Origin: an uncultured Eubacteriales bacterium
GTDB lineage: Bacteria; Bacillota; Clostridia; Christensenellales; CAG-138
Length of the DNA: 50,494 nt
Direction of reading: 5' to 3'
NCBI GenBank assembly: GCA_900549955.1
Contig: URQH01000010.1
Location: 1 to 50,494 of the forward strand
Each line of letters begins with the position of its first letter. The first letter of the stretch is position 1. The position numbers were made by a program, and so were the translations under genes. The notes under the pieces are model-generated. The model made no database searches. It had not been told where the DNA came from and saw nothing but the letters and a program-made list of their open reading frames with translations. This document shows, piece after piece, positions 7,896 through 15,224 of the stretch.

Positions 7896-9497
7896 ATGAA
7901 ACGAATGGGGCACATCACACGGCACTTTGCACGGCATATGGCATTACTGCTGGCGGCGCTACTCGTGCTGGCGGCATGGCTGCCGGCGGCCGCGCTGGCG
8001 GACGGGGAAGGCGGCGTTGCGCCTCCGCCCGCGGGGCAGGGGGACCAGCAGGACGGCCAGCAGCAGGAGGACGGCACCGGGGAAACGACTCCTGCGGCTG
8101 AAACGCCGACCCCCAACAGCACCCCTGTGCCCACGACACCCGTCGTAACCATCCAGGTGGACACGCCCGCGCCGGACACGCCTGCGCCGGTGCCTTCGTC
8201 GCTGCGCATCGACAGCCAGAACCTGTACGACGGCATGGCGGCCACGTATGCGCAGGGCTACGCCCCGACCGTCTCCGGCGGCAAGGCGACGATCATCCTG
8301 CCCCTTCTGTGCAGCGGGAAACTCGCAGGCGACAGCCTCGTGGCCACGCCCAATCTCGGCAGCACGCTGGACTCCCCGTTCGTGTTCGGCAACTATCAGC
8401 AGATCGTCCCGCTCTCGACCCAGTCCGTCAACGGCGGCAAGGGACAGGTGCAGGCGTACTACGTCCGCTTTGACCTGGCGCTGAACAGCGCACGGATCAA
8501 CGGCGTGTACCCGGTGGTCATCACCGTGGAGGCGTTCGACACGGCGGGCAACGAGCTGCGCGAGGAGTTTACGACGTATGTGACCATCTCGGACGGGCAG
8601 GACCCGCCCAAGGAGACCGTCAGCACGGGCAGCAGCGGCCCGACGGCGTCCAAGCCGGTGCTCGTGGTGACCGCCTGCGACCTCAGCAAGACGACGCTGC
8701 AGGTGGGCGACACGCTGCAGGTGAACCTGACAGCGGACAACCTCGGCCGCCGCACGGCGAACAACATCCGCGCGACGATCGTGAGCGACGACGCGAACAT
8801 CGTGCTGCTGAACGACTTTTCGGCGCAGTATGAGCGGGCGCTGGCGAGCGGGGACAGCACGTCGTTTTCGTTCGAGCTGCAGGTGCTGCCGCTCGCGGTG
8901 GGCGGGATGCACACGATGACCATCCAGCTCAGCTACGAGGGGCCGGACAACAGCGGGTATACGGAGAACGCGGTGTTCCGTTGCATGGTGGAGCAGAAGG
9001 CGGCGCTGGAATACGACGTGGTGAAGCTGCCGGAGAGCGCGACGTCGGGCGACTCGTTCAGCATCCCGGTGAGCGCGTACAACCCGGGGACGGCGACGGT
9101 GTACAACGTGCGCTTCACGCTGCACGTGGACGGGCTGATCGCGGCGACGGCGTATCTCGGGAACCTGGCGCCGGAGGAGAGCGCGGACAAGATGATGGAG
9201 ATCTTTGCCACGACGCTGTCCGGCACGGAGAAATACGGCCAGACATACGGCATGTGCGAGCTGCGGTATGAGGATGCGATGGGGCAGGAATACTGGGAGA
9301 GCATCGACCTGACCATGAACCTCCTCGAGCCGGTGAAGATCACGGACGTGGAGCAGGAGAAGCTCGAGGAGGAGGCGAAGGAGCAGGAGACGCTGTCGCA
9401 GTGGTGGGTATCTCTGCTGTTCGGCATTGCGATCATCGCGGTGCTCGTGGCCGTCATCATCGTGGGCAAGTTTTCGCGTATGATGAAGATGCGGTGA
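7896..9497 (+). CDS. Exported, membrane-anchored protein with Ig-like (COG1361/CARDB-type) repeats
   Basis: The ATG at 7896 is preceded by GGAGGG at 7883-7888. The 533-residue product has a cleavable-looking signal ending near LAAWLPAAALA (about residue 36). A Gln/Pro/Thr-rich low-complexity stretch follows to about residue 90. Then come beta-rich repeats of the type found in CARDB/COG1361 S-layer-like proteins (for example VTACDLSKTTLQVGDTL and KLPESATSGDSFSIPVSAYN). An acidic helix (EKLEEEAKEQE) leads into one transmembrane helix at about 503-525 and a short basic tail. It is therefore a surface protein anchored at its C-terminus. In Clostridia such proteins often sit beside ABC exporters, and the ABC ATPase at the left edge fits this. 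The first 25 codons resemble those of lipoprotein 2. The exact role is unknown. Confidence 0.85.
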   Translation: MKRMGHITRHFARHMALLLAALLVLAAWLPAAALADGEGGVAPPPAGQGDQQDGQQQEDGTGETTPAAETPTPNSTPVPTTPVVTIQVDTPAPDTPAPVPSSLRIDSQNLYDGMAATYAQGYAPTVSGGKATIILPLLCSGKLAGDSLVATPNLGSTLDSPFVFGNYQQIVPLSTQSVNGGKGQVQAYYVRFDLALNSARINGVYPVVITVEAFDTAGNELREEFTTYVTISDGQDPPKETVSTGSSGPTASKPVLVVTACDLSKTTLQVGDTLQVNLTADNLGRRTANNIRATIVSDDANIVLLNDFSAQYERALASGDSTSFSFELQVLPLAVGGMHTMTIQLSYEGPDNSGYTENAVFRCMVEQKAALEYDVVKLPESATSGDSFSIPVSAYNPGTATVYNVRFTLHVDGLIAATAYLGNLAPEESADKMMEIFATTLSGTEKYGQTYGMCELRYEDAMGQEYWESIDLTMNLLEPVKITDVEQEKLEEEAKEQETLSQWWVSLLFGIAIIAVLVAVIIVGKFSRMMKMR

Positions 9498-9521
9498 GCG
9501 GCGCGCCTGCCGCGGACAACA

Positions 9522-9570
9522 GGGCGGCCGGGGCAGCGCAGTGCGCGCCGCACCCGGCCGCCCGTTTTTT
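9522..9570 (+). terminator. Rho-independent terminator after the Ig-repeat gene
   Basis: A perfect 10-bp stem pairs GGGCGGCCGG (9522-9531) with CCGGCCGCCC (9554-9563) and is followed by a run of six T. It lies 25 bases after the stop at 9497 and separates this transcript from the convergent alcohol dehydrogenase gene. Confidence 0.85.
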
Positions 9571-9611
9571 GCCCCATTTACAGAGCGGGCGCGCAGCCGC
9601 GCCGCTCCTGA

Positions 9612-10793
9612 TCAAAAATCGACGGGCAACCCCTCGTAGATGCAGCGGAACAGCCGCTCCATTTGGGCAACGTCGATGGGGCGCGGGTTGGAGCCGGTGC
9701 AGGCGTCGGCCACAGCTCGCTCAGCAATGCCGCGCAGTTTTGTTTCGAACTCGTCCCGGTCGATGCCGAACGCCTGGAGCGTTTCCGGTATGCCAAACTG
9801 ACGGTTTAGCGACCGGATCGCGTCGCACAGTGCTTGCGTGAGCGCCTCATCGTTGCTTCCATGCAGCGACAGCGCGCGCGCAATGTCCGCATAGCGGCGC
9901 AGCGCCTCCGGTTCGCGGCTGTTGTACGCGATGACGTACGGCAGGTAAATGGCGTTGGCGCAGCCGTGTGGCACGTGCCCCGTCTGAAAGACGGCGCCGG
10001 TCTTGTGCGCCATGGAGTGGACGATGCCGAGCAGCGCATTGGAAAACGCCATGCCAGCCAGGCACTGTGCGTAATGCATCTGTTCCCGCGCGTCCTGGTC
10101 CCCGGCAAAGGAGCGCGGGAGGTGGCGCACGGTCAGCACAATGGCGTGCAGGGCGAGCGGATCGGTGAACGGCGAATGCAGCGTGGAGACATAGGCCTCG
10201 GTCGCGTGGGTCAGCGCATCCATGCCGGTGTGCGCGACGAGAGACGGCGGCATGGTCGCCGCCAGTGCCGGATCGACGATGGCGATGTCCGGCGTAATGT
10301 TAAAGTCGGCGAGCGGATACTTGACGCCCTTTTGATAGTCCGTGATGACGGAAAAGGCCGTCACCTCCGTCGCCGTGCCGCTTGTGGACGGGATGGCGGC
10401 AAAGCGCGCCCGTTGCCGCAGTGCGGGGAAGGAGAACGGCGTGAGTAACTGTTCAAATTCCGTATCGGGGTATTCGTAAAACACCCACATCGCCTTAGCG
10501 GCATCAATGGCCGAGCCGCCGCCAATGGCGACGATCCAGTCTGGCCCGAACTCGCGCATGGCCACGGCGCCCCGCATGACCGTCTCGACCGACGGGTCAG
10601 GCTCCACCTTTTCAAACAGCGACACCGTCATGCCGGCCTCCTCCAGGTATGCAGCGGCCTGGTCGAGGAAGCCGAAGCGGCGCATGGAGCCGCCGCCGGC
10701 GACCAGCATGGCGCGCGCCCCCTGCAGGCGGCGCAGCTCCTCCAGCGTCCCCTTTCCATAATAGATGTCCCGCGGAAGCGTAAATCTTGCCAT
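9612..10793 (-). CDS. Iron-containing alcohol dehydrogenase
   Basis: The 393-residue product has the normal length for the Fe-ADH family, which interconverts aldehydes or ketones and alcohols with NAD(P)H in the cytoplasm. The dinucleotide-binding motif GGGS is at 91-94. The four metal ligands are visible as D192 and H196 (in GMDALTHATE), H263 (SMAH) and H276 (PHG). The start ATG has AGGAGGAG seven bases upstream. Its neighbour on the same strand is rex, a repressor that commonly controls fermentative alcohol dehydrogenases, so an NADH-recycling role is likely. A terminator lies between the two genes, so adhesion to one transcript is doubtful. The substrate (ethanol, butanol, 1,3-propanediol, lactaldehyde) cannot be told from the sequence. 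Confidence 0.93.
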   Translation of the reverse strand: MARFTLPRDIYYGKGTLEELRRLQGARAMLVAGGGSMRRFGFLDQAAAYLEEAGMTVSLFEKVEPDPSVETVMRGAVAMREFGPDWIVAIGGGSAIDAAKAMWVFYEYPDTEFEQLLTPFSFPALRQRARFAAIPSTSGTATEVTAFSVITDYQKGVKYPLADFNITPDIAIVDPALAATMPPSLVAHTGMDALTHATEAYVSTLHSPFTDPLALHAIVLTVRHLPRSFAGDQDAREQMHYAQCLAGMAFSNALLGIVHSMAHKTGAVFQTGHVPHGCANAIYLPYVIAYNSREPEALRRYADIARALSLHGSNDEALTQALCDAIRSLNRQFGIPETLQAFGIDRDEFETKLRGIAERAVADACTGSNPRPIDVAQMERLFRCIYEGLPVDF

Positions 10794-10835
10794 ATCAGAC
10801 TCCTCCTGTAGATCGATTTGTCATATAGCATGTAC

Positions 10836-10876
10836 AAAAAGAGGCGGCTTCAACGGGGGAGGCCGTCAAAACCGCC
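10836..10876 (-). terminator. Rho-independent terminator after rex
   Basis: Read on the minus strand, a 14-bp stem (10863-10876 with 10843-10856, three G-U wobble pairs) is followed by five T (10836-10840). It lies about 40 bases downstream of the rex stop and upstream of the alcohol dehydrogenase gene. Confidence 0.75.
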
Positions 10877-10913
10877 AAATTACTGGAGCGTTTCCGCCCA
10901 TTTCAGGCAGGCG

Positions 10914-11543
10914 TCACTGTTTTTTCAGGTGTTTGGAGAGCAGGGCCAGCGGGATGGCCATGTCCTCGTTCTGGATCAGGATGCCGGAGGGGGCACGCAG
11001 GTGCGTGGGGGCAAAGTTCCAGATGCCGAGCACGCCGCCGGCCACCATCGCGTCGCACACGGCCTGCGCCGAGGGCGCAGGCACGGTGATGATGCCGAGC
11101 TTGATATCGTGCTCACGGCACCAGTCGGAAAGCTGTGCAATGTCCAAAATGGGTTTGCCGTTGACGTTCGTGCCAATGAGCGCCGGGTCCTGGTCGAACG
11201 CGGCGACGACTTCTACGCCATAGGCGGTGAATCCAGGGTACGCAAACAGTGCGCTGCCCAGGTGCCCGGTGCCGGCAAGCACGGCCTTGCAGGTTTCCGC
11301 ATAGCCGAGGTAGTGCTCCACATCCACGATCAGGTTGTCGAGCATATAGCCGATCTTGGGCCTGCCGCCGATGGAGCTGACCGCGGCCAGATCCTTGCGC
11401 ACGAGCACGGGGTTCAGGTTCAGCTCCTGTGCAATGGTGTTGCAGGAAACGGTCTGGATGCCTTCTCGCTGCAACCGCTTGAGCAGCTGCAGATAAGCGG
11501 GCAGGCGCTGTAGCGTGGGATTGGGAACGGGAATGTATGCCAT
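10914..11543 (-). CDS. rex: Redox-sensing transcriptional repressor Rex
   Basis: The 209-residue product is full length for Rex. Rex is a dimeric repressor that leaves its operators when NADH rises relative to NAD+, releasing fermentation genes. The N-terminal winged helix covers about residues 12-65, with the recognition segment near LNPVLVRKDLA. The Rossmann domain follows with the NAD(H)-binding loop AGTGHLGSA at 90-98. The ATG has GGAGGG 5 bases upstream. The promoter TTGACA-17-TATTAT and an inverted repeat at the transcription start suggest that Rex represses its own gene. The adjacent alcohol dehydrogenase is a natural target, although I see no good Rex site directly before it. Confidence 0.96.
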   Translation of the reverse strand: MAYIPVPNPTLQRLPAYLQLLKRLQREGIQTVSCNTIAQELNLNPVLVRKDLAAVSSIGGRPKIGYMLDNLIVDVEHYLGYAETCKAVLAGTGHLGSALFAYPGFTAYGVEVVAAFDQDPALIGTNVNGKPILDIAQLSDWCREHDIKLGIITVPAPSAQAVCDAMVAGGVLGIWNFAPTHLRAPSGILIQNEDMAIPLALLSKHLKKQ

Positions 11544-11555
11544 AAACCCTCCGCA

Positions 11556-11575
11556 ATCGATAAAAATTTATCGAT
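11556..11575. promoter_or_regulatory. Inverted repeat at the rex start site, probable Rex operator
   Basis: Two perfect 9-bp arms, ATCGATAAA and TTTATCGAT, are separated by two A. The inner 18 bases agree at 10 of 14 defined positions with the clostridial Rex consensus (TTGTTAA, four free bases, TTAACAA). It spans the predicted transcription start of rex and ends 12 bases before its ATG, a classic place for autorepression. Confidence 0.6.
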
Positions 11576-11578
11576 AAA

Positions 11579-11607
11579 ATAATACCAAATGATGGCAAAA
11601 CTGTCAA
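11579..11607 (-). promoter_or_regulatory. rex promoter, TTGACA-17-TATTAT
   Basis: On the minus strand, TTGACA (11607-11602) and TATTAT (11584-11579) are 17 bases apart. The expected start is near 11572, inside the inverted repeat at 11556-11575. Confidence 0.75.
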
Positions 11608-11628
11608 GCACTTGTGCTGAATTTTACG

Positions 11629-11714
11629 AAAAAATAAAACGCCATTACTGGCGTAATAGCCATGCCGTCAATATTGATAATATTGATTATACCACACTAT
11701 GCTTGAAAAGCAAG
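11629..11714 (-). ncRNA. Possible small RNA or decoy transcript between rex and mtnA
   Basis: The 320-base gap between rex and mtnA contains a second minus-strand promoter-like element: TATAAT at 11691-11686 with an extended TG, and TTGCTT 16 bases upstream. About 25 bases after the predicted start is a hairpin, ACGCCA (11639-11644) with TGGCGT (11649-11654), followed on the minus strand by TTTTATTTTTT. Promoter and terminator would define an RNA of roughly 50 nt with no coding capacity, ending before the rex promoter. Just inside its 5' end, ATCAATATT occurs twice, separated by nothing, and could be an operator. Both signals are seen directly; that they make an RNA is inference. Confidence 0.3.
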
Positions 11715-11797
11715 CCCTTGCAGATCGAATGTTCAGTGACAGATGACAATGGGCGACAGGCATATCGGATAATCCGGAACAGACCTGCAAAACGCGC

Positions 11798-11826
11798 TTG
11801 ACCACCGCGGCAATACCCCCTATGAT
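11798..11826 (+). promoter_or_regulatory. mtnA operon promoter, TTGACC-17-TATGAT
   Basis: TTGACC (11798-11803) and TATGAT (11821-11826) are 17 bases apart. The predicted start near 11833 excludes the upstream in-frame starts at 11798 and 11822 and supports the ATG at 11864. Confidence 0.7.
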
Positions 11827-11863
11827 AGAGACATCAGAAATGCGGGAGAGGGGGCGAAAGCTC

Positions 11864-12931
11864 ATGGAACAACTCAGGCGTGTGACGCACGTGGACAACG
11901 TCCGCCTGTCGGACGACGGCAAGGCGGTGGTCATCGTGGATCAGACGCAACTGCCCAACCGGCTGGTCTATCTCACGCTGCGCACGCCGAAAGAGCTGTA
12001 CGACGCCATTTTGGAGCTGAAAGTACGCGGTGCGCCGGCGATTGGCATCTGTGCCGGATATGCGGCGTACTGTGTGGCGCAGACGATCCGCGCCACATCT
12101 CACGAGGCGTTTTTCCGGGAGTTTGCGGCATTTTGCGCATATCTCGAGGGCGCGCGGCCCACAGCGGTCAACCTGAGCTGGGCGCTGCGCCGGATGCGCG
12201 CGGTGGTCGAAACGCACCCGGAGGCCGATCGGGAGGCGCTGTTGCCGCTGTTGCGGCGCGAATGCAGGGCGATACACGAGGAAGACATCGCCATGTGCCG
12301 CCGCATCTCGGAATACGGCCTGTCGCTGCTCAAGGACGGGGACGGCGTGCTGACGCATTGCAACGCCGGCCCGCTCGCCACCTCCCGGTATGGCACGGCG
12401 CAGGGGCCGTTTTACCTGGCGCTGGAGCGAGGCGTCCACCTGCGCATTTTTGCGGATGAGACGCGCCCGCTGCTGCAGGGCGCGCGGCTGACGAGCTTTG
12501 AGCTGAGCCGCGCCGGCGCGGATGTGACGCTCATCTGCGATAACATGGCCAGCATCGTGATGAAAAACGGCTGGGTGAACGCCTGCTTTGTCGGCTGCGA
12601 CCGCGTGGCGGCCAACGGCGACACCGCAAACAAGATCGGTACCAGCGGTGTGGCAATTCTGGCGCAGTACTATGGCGTGCCGTTTTATGTGCTGGGGCCG
12701 ACGTCCACAATCGATATGGCTTGCCCCACGGGTGCAGACATCCAGATCGAGCTTCGGCCGGAAGCGGAGATCCGTGAAAAGTTCTATGCCGAGCCCATGG
12801 CCTTGCCCGAGGTGCGCTGCTACAACCCGGCCTTTGACGTGACGGATCACGAGTTGATTGCCGGCATCGTGACGGAAAAGGGCATCTGCCGCCCGCCGTA
12901 CACCGAGAGCCTGAAGCGCCTGTTTGACTGA
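11864..12931 (+). CDS. mtnA: S-methyl-5-thioribose-1-phosphate isomerase (or 5-deoxyribose-1-phosphate isomerase)
   Basis: The enzyme opens methylthioribose-1-phosphate to the ribulose form and also accepts 5-deoxyribose-1-phosphate. The ATG at 11864 follows GGGAGAGGGGG at 11844-11854 and lies after the predicted transcription start. The 355-residue length is normal. The catalytic cysteine is C166 in THCNAG, followed by LATSRYGTAQG; the catalytic aspartate is D246 in GCDRVAANGDTANKIGT. Fourteen bases downstream is a class II aldolase, and no other methionine-salvage gene is nearby. This pairing points to disposal of the 5-deoxypentose by-products of S-adenosylmethionine (the DHAP shunt) rather than classical methionine salvage. 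The related translation-factor eIF2B-like subunits lack this cysteine context. Confidence 0.92.
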   Translation: MEQLRRVTHVDNVRLSDDGKAVVIVDQTQLPNRLVYLTLRTPKELYDAILELKVRGAPAIGICAGYAAYCVAQTIRATSHEAFFREFAAFCAYLEGARPTAVNLSWALRRMRAVVETHPEADREALLPLLRRECRAIHEEDIAMCRRISEYGLSLLKDGDGVLTHCNAGPLATSRYGTAQGPFYLALERGVHLRIFADETRPLLQGARLTSFELSRAGADVTLICDNMASIVMKNGWVNACFVGCDRVAANGDTANKIGTSGVAILAQYYGVPFYVLGPTSTIDMACPTGADIQIELRPEAEIREKFYAEPMALPEVRCYNPAFDVTDHELIAGIVTEKGICRPPYTESLKRLFD

Positions 12932-12945
12932 GGAGGGGGACGCTC

Positions 12946-13605
12946 ATGTTGATGCAGAGAGAACGGGAACAGGTCGTCTGCTATGCGCGGCGCATGATGG
13001 AGCGCGGACTGACGCGCGGCACCGGCGGTAACATCAGCATCCGCAGGGGCGACCGCGTGGCGATTACGTCGAGCGGCGTGGAGTATGCCGAAATGTCGGC
13101 TGCGGATGTGGTCGTGCTCGCGCTCGACGGGACGGTGGTGCAGGGGGCGCTGCGTCCATCCAGCGAGAGTGGGATGCACCTGGCTTGCTACCGCACGCGG
13201 CCGGATGTGCGCGCGGTGGTTCATACGCACTCGACATTTGCCACTGTGCTGGCGTGTTTGCATCGGCCGTTGCCGCCGGTGCACTATCTGATCGGCTATG
13301 CTGGCGGGACGGTACCCTGTATTCCGTATGCGCCGTTTGGCACGGAGGAGCTGGCGCAGGCTGCTGCCGCGGCGCTCGTGGAGCGCAACGCCGTGCTGCT
13401 GGGCGGCCACGGACTGTTGAGCGTTGGAGGCGATGTGGCCCATGCGTTCAGTGTGGCGGAGGAGACGGAATTTGTGGCGGAGCTGTACTGGCGCACGGCG
13501 CTGTTGGGCGGCGGTGCGCTGTTGGACGACGCGCAGATGGCGGACGTGCTGGCACGGTTCGGGACATATGGGCAGCGCCAGTGCGAAGGAGACCGCCGGG
13601 CGTAA
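12946..13605 (+). CDS. Class II aldolase (FucA/AraD family), probable 5-deoxypentulose-1-phosphate aldolase
   Basis: The 219-residue product is the usual length for L-fuculose-phosphate aldolase relatives, which split a sugar phosphate into dihydroxyacetone phosphate and an aldehyde using a divalent metal. The metal site is complete: E74 (in SSESGMH), H93 and H95 (VHTHS) and H155 (GGHG). The phosphate-binding motif TGGNIS is at 26-31. The start follows GAGGAGGGGG. It lies 14 bases after mtnA, with a terminator downstream, so the two form a two-gene operon. Context favours 5-(methylthio)ribulose- or 5-deoxyribulose-1-phosphate as substrate; fuculose or rhamnulose phosphate cannot be excluded from sequence alone. 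Confidence 0.85.
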   Translation: MLMQREREQVVCYARRMMERGLTRGTGGNISIRRGDRVAITSSGVEYAEMSAADVVVLALDGTVVQGALRPSSESGMHLACYRTRPDVRAVVHTHSTFATVLACLHRPLPPVHYLIGYAGGTVPCIPYAPFGTEELAQAAAAALVERNAVLLGGHGLLSVGGDVAHAFSVAEETEFVAELYWRTALLGGGALLDDAQMADVLARFGTYGQRQCEGDRRA

Positions 13606-13626
13606 CCCAGGGGCAAGACAGGCCAG

Positions 13627-13654
13627 ATGAACCGCTCTGCGCGGTTCATTTTTT
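13627..13654 (+). terminator. Terminator of the mtnA-aldolase operon
   Basis: TGAACCGC (13628-13635) pairs with GCGGTTCA (13641-13648) around a 5-base loop, followed by six T. It is 22 bases after the aldolase stop. Confidence 0.85.
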
Positions 13655-13736
13655 GTTGTATGGTTGCAGGGCATCCGGCAGGACGGTACCAGCACTGTTT
13701 CCTGGCAATATTTTAGCGGTTCAAACGGCAAATTTC

Positions 13737-13745
13737 TGCTACAAT
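13737..13745 (+). promoter_or_regulatory. Extended -10 promoter for the 31-residue peptide gene
   Basis: TGCTACAAT is an extended -10 element (TG, one base, then TACAAT). I see no good -35 hexamer. It lies about 60 bases before the peptide start and after the preceding terminator. Confidence 0.5.
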
Positions 13746-13803
13746 GAAGGAAACAAATCTCTGCCGCCTGTCTGTGGCATCACATGAAAGGAGAATCTTT
13801 GGA

Positions 13804-13899
13804 ATGGGAATCGTGCTGGTCTTTGCTGGTATCATTGTCGTCTGTCTGTTGACCTATTTTGTGATGGAGAAAGTTGATCAAAAGGCGCAGGCAAAATAA
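13804..13899 (+). CDS. Small single-helix membrane peptide, 31 residues
   Basis: A start ATG at 13804 follows AAAGGAG (13787-13793) by 10 bases. The product has a hydrophobic stretch (IVLVFAGIIVVCLLTYFV) and a charged tail (MEKVDQKAQAK), so it should be a single-pass membrane peptide with the tail on one side. The gene has its own extended -10 promoter and a strong terminator downstream, so it stands alone as a transcription unit. I recognise no family. The match of promoter, ribosome site, helix and terminator argues that it is real rather than chance. Confidence 0.65.
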   Translation: MGIVLVFAGIIVVCLLTYFVMEKVDQKAQAK

Positions 13900-13947
13900 G
13901 TTTGCTGTTTGCCCGGGGCGTGTGGGTGACTTCGGGTAAAATGGTCT

Positions 13948-13985
13948 AAAAAGAGATGCCGTACAGATGGGCGGCATCTCTTTTT
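13948..13985. terminator. Bidirectional terminator between the small peptide gene and the DegV gene
   Basis: AAAAAGAGATGCCG pairs perfectly (14 bp) with CGGCATCTCTTTTT around a 10-base loop. The A and T runs at the ends let it stop transcripts from both sides: the peptide gene on plus and the DegV gene on minus. Confidence 0.9.
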
Positions 13986-14016
13986 GCTGTTGCGTCGGTT
14001 GGCCCGTCAAGATATC

Positions 14017-14880
14017 TTAGGCCGGCTTGGTGATAAACAGTACGCCGAGCGTGTTGGGGCCGCAATGTGCGCTGATGGTGCAGCTGGCTCTGGTGATGAA
14101 CACTTCGCGGAACGGCTGCAGCGCCAGGACCTGCGTGCGGATGTCCTCCAGTATGGCGGCGTCGATGCCGGAGTGCGTGATGAATACGCGATCCAGCAAC
14201 AGGTCGTTGCGCCCTTCCAGCTGATCCTGCACGTACTTTTTCAATACGCGGGGCAGCTTGCCGACGTACTTTTTGCCCACGGTCATACCGCCGCACTCGG
14301 AAACCTGGACGGTGATGCAGGGCTTGAGATTGAGCAGATTGGCGCTCAGGTGTGCAAGCGACGAGCAGCGCCCGCCGGCGTGCAGAAACTCCAGCGTGTC
14401 GAGCACAAAGCTGGCGCTTACGCCGGATACCAGCGATTCCACTTCCTGCACGATCTGTTCGATGGGCATGCCGGCACGGATGCGCTCGCCCGCTTCACAG
14501 ACAAGGTGGCCAAACCCCGTGGAGAGGTTGCGCGAGTCGATCACGTGGACGCCTTCAAACTCTTCAGCAGCGAGCTTGGCGTTCTGGCAGGAGCTGGACA
14601 GGCCGGAACCGAGGGAGATGTGCAGCACGTCATAGCCCTGCTCCACAAGCGAACGAAAGTAATCGGCATATTCGCCGGGGTTGATGGCTGCGGTCTTGGG
14701 AAGCGCTTTTCGCTGGTACCACGCTTCATACAACATGTCCGGGGAAATATCCAGCCCGTCGGCGTACTGCCTGCCCTCTAAAATGATGTGCAGGGGGTAG
14801 AGGGACACCTGGTAGCGTTCCTTCAGTTCATTGCCGATATCGCAGGGCGTATCGGCGCTCAGGAGAATTTTTCTTTCCAT
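14017..14880 (-). CDS. DegV family fatty-acid-binding protein
   Basis: The 287-residue product matches the DegV family throughout. Members bind a long-chain fatty acid, and in several Bacillota (FakB) present it to the kinase FakA for phospholipid synthesis. Family landmarks are LLSADTPCDIG at the N-terminus, LHISLGSGLSSSCQNA near residues 85-100 (fatty-acid carboxylate pocket), VIDSRNLSTGFG, and the C-terminal HCGPNTLGVLF. The start ATG has AAGGATGG upstream. No fakA is in this window, so the FakB role is a family inference. It is a single-gene unit, convergent with the small peptide gene. Confidence 0.92.
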   Translation of the reverse strand: MERKILLSADTPCDIGNELKERYQVSLYPLHIILEGRQYADGLDISPDMLYEAWYQRKALPKTAAINPGEYADYFRSLVEQGYDVLHISLGSGLSSSCQNAKLAAEEFEGVHVIDSRNLSTGFGHLVCEAGERIRAGMPIEQIVQEVESLVSGVSASFVLDTLEFLHAGGRCSSLAHLSANLLNLKPCITVQVSECGGMTVGKKYVGKLPRVLKKYVQDQLEGRNDLLLDRVFITHSGIDAAILEDIRTQVLALQPFREVFITRASCTISAHCGPNTLGVLFITKPA

Positions 14881-15025
14881 AATACCATCCTTGTCTTATA
14901 AAGTATCGATCATGGCACAGGGGATATGGTATCAACTTTTTGTCCGTTCGTCAATTCTGCCTGTTGCACCGGCGCTGCCCTCGGCATGCAGGTCTCCGCG
15001 CGATTCGAGATCCCGAAGTATTTGC

Positions 15026-15224
15026 TCATAGAGTGAATGCGCGGTCGATGTTGTATTGCCATCTGTAGATCAGATAGCCGATCACGATACAGTCCAGCGG
15101 CTCCGGATCCAGCGGGGCGAGCGGCACGCCAAAGTGGAGGTGCTCGAGATGCCCGAATTTTGTGACGCGGAACCAGTCACTCAGCCCGTCCGCCGACGGG
15201 TCAGGAGATGGCCCTCTGCCGTGA
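15026..15224 (-). pseudogene. Remnant downstream of the GH1 pseudogene, possibly a second glycosidase
   Basis: Just after the GH1 remnant an ATG (MITAEGHLLT) runs 15 codons and stops. A shifted frame continues with WFRVTKFGHLEHLHFG and ends at 15026. A short segment like FRV..GHLEHLYFG is typical of the N-terminal beta-sandwich of GH36 alpha-galactosidases, so this may be the first part of such a gene, truncated and frameshifted. A further shifted frame (LYEQILRDLESRGDLHA) continues to about 14930. The assignment is tentative; the broken state is clear. Confidence 0.35.

Noticed and set aside
10811..10835. Rex box before the alcohol dehydrogenase (TTTGT...ACAAA)
   Set aside because: The arms are two bases too far apart and the inner TTAA parts are missing.
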